The notes under the pieces were generated by a model. It saw nothing but the letters and a program-made list of their open reading frames with translations. It was not told where the DNA came from and did not search any database. Below are positions 12,510 to 24,759 of a DNA stretch of 64,000 nucleotides, one piece after another; within the stretch, counting starts at the first letter, position 1, and every line of letters begins with the position of its first letter. This DNA comes from Lethocerus indicus (Eukaryota; Arthropoda; Insecta; Hemiptera; Belostomatidae): the NCBI GenBank assembly GCA_019843655.1, contig JACDQD010000010.1, positions 1,967,637 through 2,031,636 on the forward strand, in the 5' to 3' direction. Both the position numbers and the translations under genes were made by a program.

Positions 12510-14145
12510 TGTAACCGCATGATATCGGTCCGGATATTACAATAAATTGTCTATTAGTTATTTTTATATTTGCATAACTATCACCAAGTTCCTAACTTCA
12601 GACTGAGGCATGAGGCAATGTAGAAATCTGTTTCTGGTCACAACTACGATGTAATTTAACTAGACAAGGGGGTTTCTTGAAATAAGAAAATTTGCGGACA
12701 TTATTAGCCAGGCGAAGGAAGAAAAAAAACGAAATATCAGGTGAAGTTTTCTATAAAGGGATCGGCACACACACACACGAGCGCACCGTGAAATTACATT
12801 TTCTACAGGGGATACGGAAATATTTGAAAAATAATATTTCACCAAAAACGTTATCTCATCCATCCCGTGAGGACAAACCTAATTACATAAAATAATGGAA
12901 AGAAAACACTTTATTACTTTTTAATCTTCGCATCGAGCAAACTTATTGAATAAGACGGGGCGAGAGATGGAAGCGGCGTCTACCGAAGGGGCGAGCGGAG
13001 AGAGGGGAAGCGGAGCGGCCAAAGATGAAGTCTTATATATAATCGTAAACTTAAAATACTTCCCATAAAGGCGACTTGTTTTTATACACTCCGCCCGTAT
13101 ATATCGCGCTTTCTATTTTACTGGAAAAAATAAACTTCATATCTTTATTCCCGTCTAAATTTAAACGCGTCCTAATTTAGAGGCTCCCGCAAAAACTTTA
13201 GGATAAAAAAAATTGGGCCGCCCAAAGAGGTTCCAGTAAAAAGTCAAATTGTAATATATCGGATTAATTTTAAACTCCCGCAATTTAAAATATCCGTACC
13301 TTGAAAAAAGTTCTGAAATAATTGCGCCTACAGTAATCGGAAATCGATAATTTTATTAGGTACCCGGGCCCGCACAATACAATAGTACCCCTCGCAAAAA
13401 ACAATTCCATCTTTCCTATCATTACGTTTATTATTAAAATTCGAGGCAAAAAGAAAGACTAAAGGCCGGCACTATTAAACAGCGCATGCTACCTGTGCAC
13501 GCATACGACAAAATGCACGCACATTATATTTAGGGCTCGGGTAATTCGTATAAACTGCACGCGTGCACTCAATAGGAGGAGGCATAAAATATTAAGTTTA
13601 TTGAAAAAAAAATATATATATATATCTATAACGCATACCAATCTTCCTTACTGACCAGGCTTCCTTACTCACTCTGATTTGGCCCTATACTTTAGTTAGT
13701 CAGATTATCTGTTACTGACAATAAAATCTAATGACAAATGACAAGAGTGTTGACAAAACGTAGAAAATGTTATTACAACTAAGGAAATACTCTTGCACAA
13801 TTACAAGCAGCCGTAACCTTCGGAGCAATTAAAAATTTAAATTGCCAATAATTTTAATACACTAAATACAATAAATTTTATATAGGAATGTGCTTTTACA
13901 CCGAATGGAGGGGAGGGAGAGAAATTTCGCGAGGGTGAACCTCGAAGTCTGAGCCGATAAAGAGGCAGAATATCTACCGGGATGAAGACATTTCAAGATT
14001 CATCCGCCAGCCGGGGGTGAAGAGTGGGATAACAACATGTCCGAATAGAGTAAAAAAAAATATCTTTATTTACTTATTCGGCCAGAGATATCGAAATGCG
14101 GAAAACGTGAAAAGCGATTTTAAAACCGCGGTAGGAGTTGCCGGC
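12510..14145. other. unique AT-rich noncoding DNA
   Basis: No supported gene. Short (AC)n at about 12767-12778 and a short TA tract at about 13614-13625 are the only simple repeats. A purine-rich patch lies near 12955-13030. Confidence 0.5.
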
Positions 14146-14168
14146 AGGCAGGCAGGCAGGCAGGCAGG
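14146..14168. repeat. (GGCA)n tetranucleotide repeat
   Basis: Five to six tandem GGCA units followed by GGGAGGGG. Frames across it are repetitive Gly/Arg/Gln or Cys/Leu/Pro and not credible genes. Confidence 0.9.
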
Positions 14169-14280
14169 GAGGGGCAAATTAAATCTGGGCCCGGAGCGAG
14201 AGCGGGAACGGGAAAAAAGACCACACGCGTCGAATATTCGGTGTCGAATACTGGAAATCGGAGCGAGCACCGCCCGGCTG

Positions 14281-14320
14281 GAGATGGAGCGTGGAGCGTG
14301 GAGCGTGGAGCGTGGAGCAA
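14281..14320. repeat. (GTGGAGC)n seven-base tandem repeat
   Basis: Four consecutive copies of a GGAGCGT-type heptamer are visible, flanked by related GATGGAGC copies at both ends. Confidence 0.9.
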
Positions 14321-14409
14321 GGGATGGAGCTGTAGGTTTGGCCCCACCTACGTGTCCTGAATTTAATCAGTCCGCCCACTCGGTCCTTCCCCAATTGAAC
14401 GCCCGATAA

Positions 14410-17400
14410 AGCTCAACGGTTAAGAGTTACATAATCAAATTCATTTCTTTTTCAAATTTTCTTTATATAGAATTACGCGCTTCTCGGGTTTCTGCCGAGA
14501 GTTTGAAATACACTTGTACGATTTTCAATGTCCAGTAATTCCGGGTGTAGAAAGAAATTATCTGTTAGCTCTATACTATTGTTTTCTGTCCAGTATATTC
14601 AGGACGGGGAAAAGATTCCCTAAGGAATATTCGAGAGGAGAAACCGACGGCAAGAGTGAACATACGATGAAGAAGAGGAAATTAGTTCAGAATTTACTAT
14701 TAAAAAACGAATCGCCGGGAAATATTAAGATAGGAACTTGCACAAATGACACCCAGAAAAGAGAAATAAAAAAAATTAATTTTCCAGGTTGTCCGGTCAG
14801 CACGCTGTAAGTATAAGTTACAGTGATGACAATTTCAATTATCTTTCAATCCGTCTTATTATGAAGAATAATTGATCAGGAATCCTAAGGAGTCCTTAGC
14901 AGAGGTTTATTGGCCACTAATGCAACGGAAACAAAAATTGGAAACAATATCGGGCGAGAGATGCGATTAAAAAAAGGCCGGGACTCACCGGCCGCACTTT
15001 TCCCCATGCGTTAAAACATCGGAAAAACGAACTCCGTACTCAATGGATCGGAAGAAAGAAGAGGGGTCGGAGTTGGATTGAACGAGGAAAATGTTCGGCC
15101 GGCAATAGAACTAAAACGGAAAGGTGGGGAGGGTGGGGGGAGATTTTCATTAGGCTCGGCTACAAAACGCGCATTGAAGGTACTCGAACTGCCGGCCCCC
15201 CTTCACCCGAAACCGGCCTAAATTTACCAGGTTATTTAAACATATAATGCCTAGAGACAGAGGCGGTGGCTGAAATATGTGGCCTAAATGGGCCGGTGGT
15301 GGCAATCGGCAAGAGAAAGCCCGACCAAGTTGGGAGGGGGTGCAGGGGGGGAGGGTACACTATTGCATTAGCCCCGGCCCACTAATATATTAACAATGAG
15401 GTATTTGTTGTGACTAATGTATGTGTGCTGGATGGGGCTCACATACCCCCCTACACTATTGTAACCCCCTCCCCCCCCTGCCCGCAGAGTGTGTGTAGGC
15501 GCATAGCGGCAGATATAGTATACATAGAGCTGGGTGGGAGGCGGGCATATGCATATACATAGTTGCCGTTCCCCGACTAGTAGTGGTAGACCGAATTATG
15601 TATGAAACGGAACTGTCTCCTGTTCTAACAGGGCCCGCAGAGCATCGCCTATACCTCCCGCCGGCCGAACAAAAGCCCCCCCCGCCATATACCTATTCAC
15701 CACCGGTTACACCGTTACCGAATTTAACCGAATCTAATATGTGACATATTCTTACGGGCTGCGAAACGGGAACCGGCCTTCACGCGGACTAAAAAATAGG
15801 CCGCCTATAAATTTACTAAGATTAGAGAACGCAAATGTAATAATAATATCTATCGAATGACACAGATTCCAGTGATTTCAATTTAAACCTCGTGTCACCA
15901 TAACCCTGCAGTTCCGAAACTTTTCTAGCTCGAGGGGCCCGCAAGAGAAATGTATCCTTGTCATACGAAAATGTTGAGATAAAATTTATACTCCAACCAT
16001 TTATTTACACTTCCAGCTGCGGACTCGCTAAGTTTCACGAAGGAAAACCAGAGACATATAATATCTACCATTTTGGTTTTCTGCAATTGTCCGTTCTCGT
16101 TGCCTCCATACAGTGTTACCTTTGGCTAGTCATTAATATCGAATTGGTATTTGAGTTGGGATGGCTGCGTGGGACTAGTTAACGACGAGTTTTTCCCCAA
16201 ATCCGCGTATTCCTAATTTGCGGCCCCAACAACAATATTTGACCGTTCGCTCGGTTCAATTATGAAGCGGGGGAGGGGGACCGTCCAATGTTTGGTGGCC
16301 CCCAATCATTACCGGTAATCACGGTCCCATAAGTGCCCGAGCAATTAGTGCGCTTAATTTACAGTAATTTAACTAAATTAAATGCCATTAAGGAATGATT
16401 GAGGGAGAAGAGTGTTGTGCCGGTGTACATTAATTCTTGAAGGTGGCTGACACGCACATCTGCCTAATGTTGTCCGACGTCCCTTCGGATTATTAACGAT
16501 CCGTTCGCGATACCTCGGCTTTCCGCTACACCGGCAATCGAAACATTCAAAACTTCATCGTGAAAACTTATATTAATAATATTTGAGACGAAGCGAATGT
16601 AAAAGGATTCATTTTTAGGAGAGGCGGGCGTTTCTTTGGGACAGTGAGAGTTTTAGTCCACACGCCTATTTGGCATAATGTTAGGACCCGTTTCGACTTC
16701 ACACCACCGTCAGTAACAGCGTAGTGACAGTGAGTTTCAGGCTCAATACGGACAATATGCCATTGACGAGGAGGCAAGTTCAGGTTACGAACAAATGGGC
16801 GAATGGAAAGAGAAAATAGAATAAAGCTGAGATTATATGAGTTATATTCTATTTCATATAATAGTATAGAAGTAGTAATAGTACGGGATCTAAACTCTAT
16901 CTGTATCTTAAACTAACTCAGCTTAAACACTCGGGGTACCGATTTTTTAGGGCCGCAGCCGGAATCGAAGCCTCAGGGGCACAAGTTTGAATTCGAGTTC
17001 GAGTAGCCGTTCTGTCTATAGCAGTCGTCTACCTTCCGGTCATGGAATCGGCGTCCCGACAAAAAGAGGAAGAAAATGAATATTAAAAAAATTCACAGAG
17101 ATAAAAAAAAAATAACAGATCCGTAATGCGGACGGAAATCACGCAACAGAGCAAGAACAACAACAATAGTAGCCCGGGTTGTTCGTTCAGGCGAAAAATC
17201 AACTGGGACGTTTCAAGATGAAGAGCCGCAGATAGCGTCCGGCGGACATTAACACTCAAACTACTGTATATCCTAGCACTATTATTACTAAATTAGTTCC
17301 GCCCCAACTCTCTCAATGTACAGCTTGTAGAAATTCGAGAATAATATTCATTTTTCATTTTTCCGCCCTGACGAGATGGCCCTCTTAACCTGTGGACTAC

Positions 17401-17895
17401 ACTATTACTGTGTTGGGCAAGAACTAGTCAATAGAATCATTTCTACGTAGGTAAATTGAAATATCTACTCGTCTGAACTCGAATGGTTAAATATAGTAGA
17501 ATAATTTGTAGTTGCTGTAAAACGCGAATTCTGACGAATGTAAATATTAATTCTGAAATCGAGAGAATTACTTTCTCGGATTGTCTCCTTAAAAGAAAAT
17601 GCCCCCCCCCACCATCAACACCACCGCCGACATTCGCCCACACTACTTTTCCAGGAATATTAATTAAACCTTCCCCAAAAATTATATAATATAAAATATT
17701 AAACGGAGATTTCTCCTCTAAAACCCTCACTGGCAATTCCTACAGGCAGTACGACAGTCCTCGAATTTGGTTTAATTAAAACGAAAGAAAAGAAAAATGT
17801 AAAGGGCCCAGTATTTAATCAAACGGGAATGTAAAGAGGAGTAGGACGAGGAGTTAGGAGGCAACTACAGTTTAATGACACTAAATAACACGCAA
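14410..17895. other. unique noncoding DNA
   Basis: No supported gene. The open frame at 14514-14810 starts with TTG and has no recognised product. Features of note are paired splice-like signals around 14788-14806, an inverted/direct repeat complex at 15342-15481, and an AT-rich hairpin at 16832-16862 (ATTATATGA arms). Confidence 0.5.
15342..15481. repeat. G/C inverted arms enclosing a direct repeat
   Basis: A GCAGGGGGGGAGGG arm (15342-15355) is mirrored in inverted orientation by a C-rich arm (15465-15481) that is longer by one G/C in the first run. Just inside the left arm is TACACTATTG (15356-15365). A direct copy of it (15452-15461) lies just before the right arm. No coding sequence lies between. 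Confidence 0.6.
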
Positions 17896-17899
17896 TTAA

Positions 17900-17902
<3 letters not shown>

Positions 17903-17947
<45 letters not shown>
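17903..17947. repeat. (TA)n microsatellite
   Basis: About 22 uninterrupted TA units. The minus-strand frame across it encodes only Tyr-Ile repeats. Confidence 0.95.
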
Positions 17948-17949
<2 letters not shown>

Positions 17950-18039
17950 TGGAGGTTGTTATATGTAGTAGCGAGGAAGCGTGGGGGATAACACATTCCA
18001 ATAGAAAAGTTTATACAGGAATGACTGGAGAGGATGTCA

Positions 18040-18290
18040 GAGTTGGATGGAGGAGGGGGAGGGGGCAGCGGCGACTAAGGCTCTACCACAGAAAGCCGAG
18101 ATGTTTACAGAGAAAATAGTGGACCGGTCTGTAAATAAAAGATTATTTACAATAGCTAGGTGTGTGGGCAGAGGGAGGGGCAGGGAGGGGACGGGCGGGA
18201 CTCCCTCTTATACAAATATGCGTCTAGAATTGGCGGTGAGGGAAACGAGGAGGTGGGAGGGGGAGGGGAGGCTATGGAATTCATGGGGTG
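18040..18290. repeat. purine-rich tracts
   Basis: G/A-rich segments at about 18047-18068, 18166-18200 and 18236-18272 are separated by unique DNA. They produce an apparent plus-strand frame (18047-18373) rich in Glu/Gly that I do not accept as a gene. Confidence 0.6.
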
Positions 18291-18819
18291 GACAAGAGTC
18301 ACAAACGACAACACATTTCTTTAAGGGGGAGGTTATTCGTGTAATTCTAAAAACGCTTAACTTATCTCGATAACACCTCCTATCGTGCATACACAGAAAG
18401 GACGTTACTTTTTATTTCAACTGTGAATGTTTTACAGATTATATAATACGTAGGCAAATATTCAACGCATTTACAAGGGTCACTGCCATGAAATAAGGAT
18501 TCGAGTATGGATTACCACTTCAATTTCTACGGCGTTAAATTGGGATAAGGGATAAGGAATCCACACGATCGAATTCACTGGTGTTATTCGAGTTTAATTC
18601 AAATTTGTTCCAATACCTCGGATAACTCGCTCAAAGACCAAATGATTTCGAGCAATCTAACGATGTTAAATAAGGACGTATACTTTTAGAACAGCATAAT
18701 TATTAGCTTTTTTTGTAAATTGTACAAACTAGGAAAGATAAGAAATGTGAGTGTACATGTGGCAGAATGTAATGTAAGCTGCATGCAGACGGACCAATAT
18801 GTGTGTACCAGCGCGAGTT

Positions 18820-19130
18820 TGAGGGGGGGGGGAGCAGGTTGTGATCTGGGGGGGTTGGGGTGGAGGGGGCTCATCACGGAACTGCCGCGGCACATCCCCC
18901 CGCAACACCGCAAATTATGGAAAGCGGGAAGGAGAGAGGGGGGAGGGAGAGAAAGAGATGGGAGAGAAGGATAGGCGGATAGGGGATGTAGGGCGATGGG
19001 GTTGAAGAGGGAGGGAGGAGGGGTGGGAGTTCTGTTGTAATCGCATAGTAACAGTAAAACGGGGAGAGTGGTGACGACCGACGAGGGTGGGAAGAAGGGC
19101 GGGAGGGAGGGGGTTACGGAAGTGTGTAGG
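18820..19130 (+). repeat. polypurine domain (G/A-rich top strand)
   Basis: The top strand is dominated by GGGA, GGAG and G-runs. The 171-codon minus-strand frame over it is almost all Ser, Pro and Leu and follows from the base skew. Confidence 0.8.
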
Positions 19131-19149
19131 GGTTTGATGATGTTGATGT

Positions 19150-19275
19150 TCCCTTCTGGGTGAGAAGGCACTTTCTCACTTTCTCTCCTCTCTCGCTCCA
19201 TCTCTTTCTCTCCCTTACGCCCGCTCGCCTCATCCTATACTCCTTCTCTCTCTTCTACCCGTTTCTCTTCCAACT
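19150..19275 (+). repeat. polypyrimidine domain (C/T-rich top strand)
   Basis: The top strand switches to TCTC, CTCC and CCCTT units directly after the purine domain. The switch occurs near 19140-19165. Confidence 0.8.
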
Positions 19276-19413
19276 TACAGACAACTCCTTGCACGACTGG
19301 GGAGGGTGGGAGGGAGGAAAGCAGCTCCCGTCTTCAAACACTGCATAAATATGAATAATTCTCCCAGTACCATCCCTCCCCCCCACTCTCTCGCTCACAC
19401 TTCCCTATATATG

Positions 19414-19416
<3 letters not shown>

Positions 19417-19462
<46 letters not shown>
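19417..19462. repeat. (AT)n microsatellite
   Basis: About 23 AT units, uninterrupted, following a CT-rich stretch. Confidence 0.95.
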
Positions 19463-19465
<3 letters not shown>

Positions 19466-19587
19466 ATGTCTTACGATATGTGCCTCACACGGAGCCGTCG
19501 TCAGCTACATTGGATTCGCGCACGCACACGCATACGCATGCACGCATTCCTGTTTATTTAATCGATCTTCTTCTCACCCCTTTTATG

Positions 19588-19640
19588 CCTCTCTCTCTCT
19601 CTCTCTCTTCTCCCCTCCCTCCCTCCCTGCCTCCCTCTCT
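19588..19640. repeat. (CT)n and CCCT-rich pyrimidine tract
   Basis: A clean (CT)n stretch at 19588-19608 runs into CCCT units to about 19640. Confidence 0.9.
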
Positions 19641-19720
19641 TTACTACACTACTCTTCTCGCCAACTCGCACACACATGAGAACGAAGGGATGGCCGCGGT
19701 GGTGGCGGTGTTTGAAGTAG

Positions 19721-19855
19721 TGACGTCACACAATGGCGCCCCCACCCACCCGCAGTTGGAGAATAATAACCGTGCCGTATGAGCCGAGCCCCGGGAACTT
19801 TAAGTAGTCATTAGAACAAAAAAAAAGAAAAGGAAGGGGCGGGGGGATAAAAGCG
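19721..19855 (+). promoter_or_regulatory. promoter-like cluster (CRE, GC box, TATA-like)
   Basis: A perfect TGACGTCA (19721-19728) is followed by a GC-box-like GGGGCGGGG (19836-19844) and GATAAAA (19846-19852), one base off TATAAAA. No credible gene starts downstream, so this is a composition-level suggestion only. Confidence 0.15.
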
Positions 19856-19859
19856 CATC

Positions 19860-22800
19860 GAGGGATAAGAAGTGCGAACCCTGAAAGAAACAGTCTCTCT
19901 CAAAACGACACGGGAAAAGAACGTCTGAATATTTAAATCATATTCCCGATACTACCTGACACGGGAATATGTCGCTACATTTAATAACTTTATGGACCCA
20001 TTCATTGCCGAATGTGATTAAAATGAGAGGAAAACTAAATTTTAACTTACGTAGCTAGGCATTCCATTCGATCCGAATAACTGTACTCGAACTTACCTAA
20101 AACAGAAACGAAAGATATTATTAGCGGGACTGAAACATTAAAATAAATATTCAACATAATGGTCCAACTCGGTTGAGTAGAAGGTAGGTTCGATTCGGGT
20201 TTAGCATCCAGTTCCTCCCTCTTTACCGTTTGAAATTACATAAAGAGACGGGAGTCGCTTCAAGAGCGTAACTTTTACGGTCTCGTAGACACCGAATATC
20301 CCGACGGGCGACAATAGAGAAAATAAAAAAGGCTGGGAGTCCGAGGCGCCGGTAAAAGCGACGTAGGTGGACTCCTTTCAAGAATGGCCTTTCTAGGAGC
20401 GCGAGAGGGCGGACGGCGCGTCTTAATTAAAATAAATTACCGTCGCGGGGACAAAAACGGAAACAAATATGCGGCCGAAGAAAGGCGTTCCTCGGCGATT
20501 CAACGTGTCACCCATGTCAAGTTCTAAGGGAATAATAAAAAGGGGCCGGAGGCGCGACGTACGGGCCATTATTCGGGGTCCGCGTTCTGTCGGGGGGGCC
20601 GACAATTGAGCCGCGTGTAAACCGAAGAACAAAGTCGAGCACCAAAGACTACGCGCCGCGCCGGCCCCACCCAGCACGCACTCCCCCGATAATGCGCCCT
20701 AAAAGAAACCCCGCCGACCTATTTCACCGTATCGCGCTCGCGTTTAATAAAAATAAATAAGAGAAAAGAAAACCGACAACAACGGCGAGAAAGGAAAAAG
20801 GAAAGTTTAAAAGCGCTAATGCGAGGTGGCGCCCTTGAATCCACGAGCCGGAGATCCTTTGAGCCGGGCGAAAAACAAGGACATAAAGGAATTACGGGTA
20901 GAGAAAAGGGAGGAAGGCGTAAACGCGCAGTTACAATTCGCCGGCACAGTTTTCACCTCTGCAAAAGCGTACCGCTTGGCACGGGGAAAAAAAGAGCGGC
21001 GAGGGTGTAGAAATTAGGCCGAATTAACTCAAACGGAAATTGAATCCAGTCGCGAATACCGTCTTGTGGGCCGACCGATGACCGCCAGAAGCCGAAACCG
21101 TTCCGATTATCGCTCTCCGATTTCGCTTAGATCGCTCAGAAAACCCTAGATTCTTCCATACAAAGGTCGATGAGTCTGTTCCCTTCTGGCCACGTTGGGA
21201 CCGATGTATAAGTATGAATCGTACTGGGACGTTTATATAAAAAGCATTAGGAGACGTAGCCCGGAGTGAAGAGAAAATGATGGTTGGCAGGTAGTAATGA
21301 AGCCGGATTATAATACCGGAGAAAGGTTTATTATGGCTAGGATTCTACTCCGAAGTGACGGAGTCTCGTTGAATGTAAGGGTCTAATTTTTAAAGCGGTG
21401 CGGGGGAGGTCCCCCACGGCGGACGCTACAAAAAAGGACCCGAGGCGGAGAGTCATTGTTAATGACTTGTTCCACAGACCCTCTCCCCGCCCTACACTAA
21501 TTCTTAAAGAAGGACCCGGCCATCTGTTTTTTTTTCTTTTTATGTTTTTACAAGTTATTATTATAAGGCCTCGACCCGGCCTAGAAACCTTCCTGTCCGT
21601 TTCTTCTCCTGATGTTACCATACCGCGGCTACCGTCCACCACGCACCTCAGGGTTTTCGCTTCTCAAAAACATTACGCTATTAAATAAATATTTCTCAAA
21701 TTAAACGAAATCGAAGAGTCTTTATGCGAAGATATTCACGCACCTCCAATAAACAAACATTTTTTCAAATCACTGTCATTAATTGAAGAGATAAATTTAC
21801 ATGAAAATATTTTTAAATTGTAATCAATCGAAATATTAGTTTTATTATATGCTTCGATTTAAAACGTTGCTACGTACAGTTTACGTTCATATGTACATAG
21901 TAATAAAAATGGGTAACAAACATACCAAAATGCCGCTAGCCGGAGGGTAATAAACTTTTACATACTTTTCGAAAAGTTGCCTTTAAGTAGTTTGCGCTTC
22001 AATAGACCACCATCGAAAACTTTGGGCCTTTGTTGTCCTCTTCCATCTTACGTAAAAGTGACGTCGTCACAACAGAAAGTTGTTTCACCCCACCCCACCC
22101 CACCCTCACCATCGTCCAGAAAAAAGGGAGTTCGAAATATTATAATTAAGAGAAGTTCGCTAATTAAACACACTTTTTTTAAAATCAATTAAATTGATAA
22201 GAAGTTTTTTTTGCCTTGGGAAAAGTCTTTTCAACGAAGAGGCCAAACCCTTAAAAGGGTGCTCCTTGGTCGGAAGGGTTCGAGCAGTGGAAAGGGGGAG
22301 GACAATGAAACTACGTTTTAATTTGTGTCTAGATACCATGTATTCATCGCGTTAATGTATTACTTACAAGGACAATAAATTTTAATAATTAATTCGATAT
22401 TTCATAATTTAAGCTGACCAATGGAAAAACAATGTTCGAAAGGATTGAATCTTTATATTCTCAGGTCCTCGCCTAAGTTCTAATTTATTGTTCATAACGG
22501 TAGTTTCAAAAGCACAGTGCTTATACTTCCGAAGCCGGCGAAACGGGGCAAAAAATATCGCCCGTTATTCCGAACCCATTTATTATTCTCAAGATTTTAT
22601 AATTCCTCTCGGAGACGGGCCCGAACACTGTCGACGCTTTGATTCGTGAATTCGTGCCAGAGGAAGGAACAATTGGTAGCGGACTCCGGTCAGTATTTAA
22701 CGGGAGTAAACCGAGAGATGCGGTGTCCAGGAACAATGCTCTTGTAAACATTTCCAGTCGGCTGTGTTTACAGGAATAACGCGTCCCCCAAAGTCCGGGA

Positions 22801-24680
22801 GGGACAGGGGTATAAATCGGGCCACAGCGACACTAACCGTCGTCCTCGAAATAGCAACAGGCAAACTGTTTGCCCCGACCGAATCAGCTACCAGCATGAA
22901 TCAGTCAGCCGGCCTTTCCCCCTTCTCTGTTTTTTAATACCGATTATGCGAGGCTCCCTTCATTTACCGCCCTGATATATTACGACAGTCCTATAACAGC
23001 TTTTAATGCCGAGGTCCTATTTTTGAAGCTTCCTCTCTCTTTTTCTCTTCCCCTTTCTCATTCCCTCTCCCACCATCTCTTTCTAGCTGGCATTTCTCCG
23101 TAAGCGAACACTTGTGTTTTTGTCAGCGGTGTGGGAGACTCGAAAAGGGGGTGGCCTCTTTTTTATTTCTATAATAAATGTCCCGTCGTTTGTCCTCCTT
23201 GGTTCGGGTCAGGCGTTATGCAAATGCAGAATATAAGAGCCCGCCTTCGGCCGGTACTTAAGAATTAATGATCGTTTAGATGAAGTCATTGAAATGCATC
23301 GGTAGATGATATGGTCCAGATATGACATAATTGCGCGCCGACTTTGTGTGGCCGCGTGATTCCAGTGTTTGCTAATCAGGGCCCGACCCTGCCATTAGAA
23401 ACTATTAGGACCGGGGAATAGTCCTTCATATTCATATCATTACACAGAATACCTTTAATAAGTATCACACGTTACCGCTTGTTGAAATCACGAGCCGAAT
23501 TCGGGGCATTACGCGGCCAGACAATTATATTCCTGCAATGGCGGCTGATTTAAGACAAAACAGGCGAGTGGAAACAAAAATGATTCAAATCAACTCGGAT
23601 CCCCAAACAAGTCGCATTAATCCTAGTTTCTCATCTCAGACATATTCTCTTGCCGAGAATTCTTGCCAACGGTCCTTCCGATAATAGCGCCAGTAACCCG
23701 AAACACCACGACAATTAGAAGAGCGATCATTTCCACTTAACTATTAACGACTCAAACAGGCTGCGAAGGTGTAGAAACAAAGGAATTAAGTAGAAAGTCG
23801 GAATACTGGAACTTTAGATATTTTCCATTGTTCGGACGTGTGGAGTGTTGCGACATGCAAAGGAGGATTCGGAGATAATTTTGGGAATGTAACCTCCCCT
23901 GGAAGAACGAGTTTGAACGAGGAATTAAGGATTGCGTCGGCGTCTAATGGGGATCGCCCGTAACTGTCTAATGGGGCGCTGATAAGTCCCATTTGAAGCC
24001 GCGAACTACGACGACTCTCCCGAGTCTCGCACCGAGCTAAGTATGGGTAAAAAGATTCAGGGAAGACAATAGTTCGAGACGTCGCCCCATGGGAAATGAC
24101 CGCTCACGGGTATCCCACATTCTGCCGAAACGGTGGCCGCGCCGGCCATCTTTTACGACTTATCTCGGTCGTCGATGAATTAAGTATCCGCGGGTCGGGA
24201 GCATCGTGCGATCCTTCAATTTAAATCGCAAGGAGCCAGTTCCTATTGCGAAACTTGAAAATGTATTCTTTCCAAAACAATTCGGGGCGTGCAACCTGCA
24301 GACGCTTTCCCCTCCCCAACATTAAGGAGCATACTATAGTAGCTTACTATAGAGGCAAACATATACTGCAGAAAACTACTATCATTATTAGTGATTTTTC
24401 ATTAACTTCTAGATATCACATTCGGCATAAGTGCCGGAAAACTCGAGAAGGGACGATTTTATCATTCTTAAAATATAAATGCAGACTGAAAGAGTAGCAC
24501 GCATAATAAATGTTAAAGCTAGTCAATTCTTTTTTATTATCTCACCATTATAACCGCATTATTCTTAATTACCGTGCTGAGGCTGGTAGGGCAAAAGGCA
24601 TCCGGCGACTAAGTTCGGTCCCAGGGTGAAAATTCATTTTGGCACTTAAACGGATAAGTCGACTCAGGAAATGTTCCATT
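19860..24680. other. unique noncoding DNA
   Basis: No supported gene. GC-rich CpG-containing stretches (20300-21100) alternate with AT-rich ones (21660-22400). Items seen are TGACGTCGTCA at 22060-22070, a (CCCCA)n tract at 22086-22106, a CT-rich patch at about 23030-23090, and a POU-octamer match ATGCAAAT at 23218-23225. Confidence 0.5.
22086..22106. repeat. (CCCCA)n pentanucleotide repeat
   Basis: About four tandem CCCCA units read directly from the sequence. Confidence 0.85.
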
Positions 24681-24686
24681 CGAACT

Positions 24687-24759
24687 GGAATATAAGGTAA
24701 TTCTGGAGCGTAGGCGGGTGGCGGGGCCCGCCGACACATCGCCCGCTGATTGCCAATCA
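24687..24759 (+). promoter_or_regulatory. two-block conserved element, copy 1
   Basis: Block 1 is GGAATATAAGGTAATT (24687-24702). Block 2 is CCGCTGATTGCCAATCA (24743-24759). Block 2 includes a near-perfect dyad TGATTG-C-CAATCA and a CCAATCAG match to the NF-Y/CCAAT-box consensus. Both blocks recur exactly, in the same order and strand, about 1 kb downstream. Short frames across both copies differ and do not support a shared protein. Confidence 0.6.

Noticed and set aside
16832..16862. AT-rich nine-base inverted repeat
   Set aside because: Low-complexity A/T arms in AT-rich DNA. Expected by chance.
18686..19201. 171-codon minus-strand frame
   Set aside because: Ser/Pro/Leu low complexity produced by the polypurine top strand.
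20187..20200. GGTTCGATTC resembling a tRNA B box
   Set aside because: I could not find a matching A box at the right distance or an acceptor stem that pairs.
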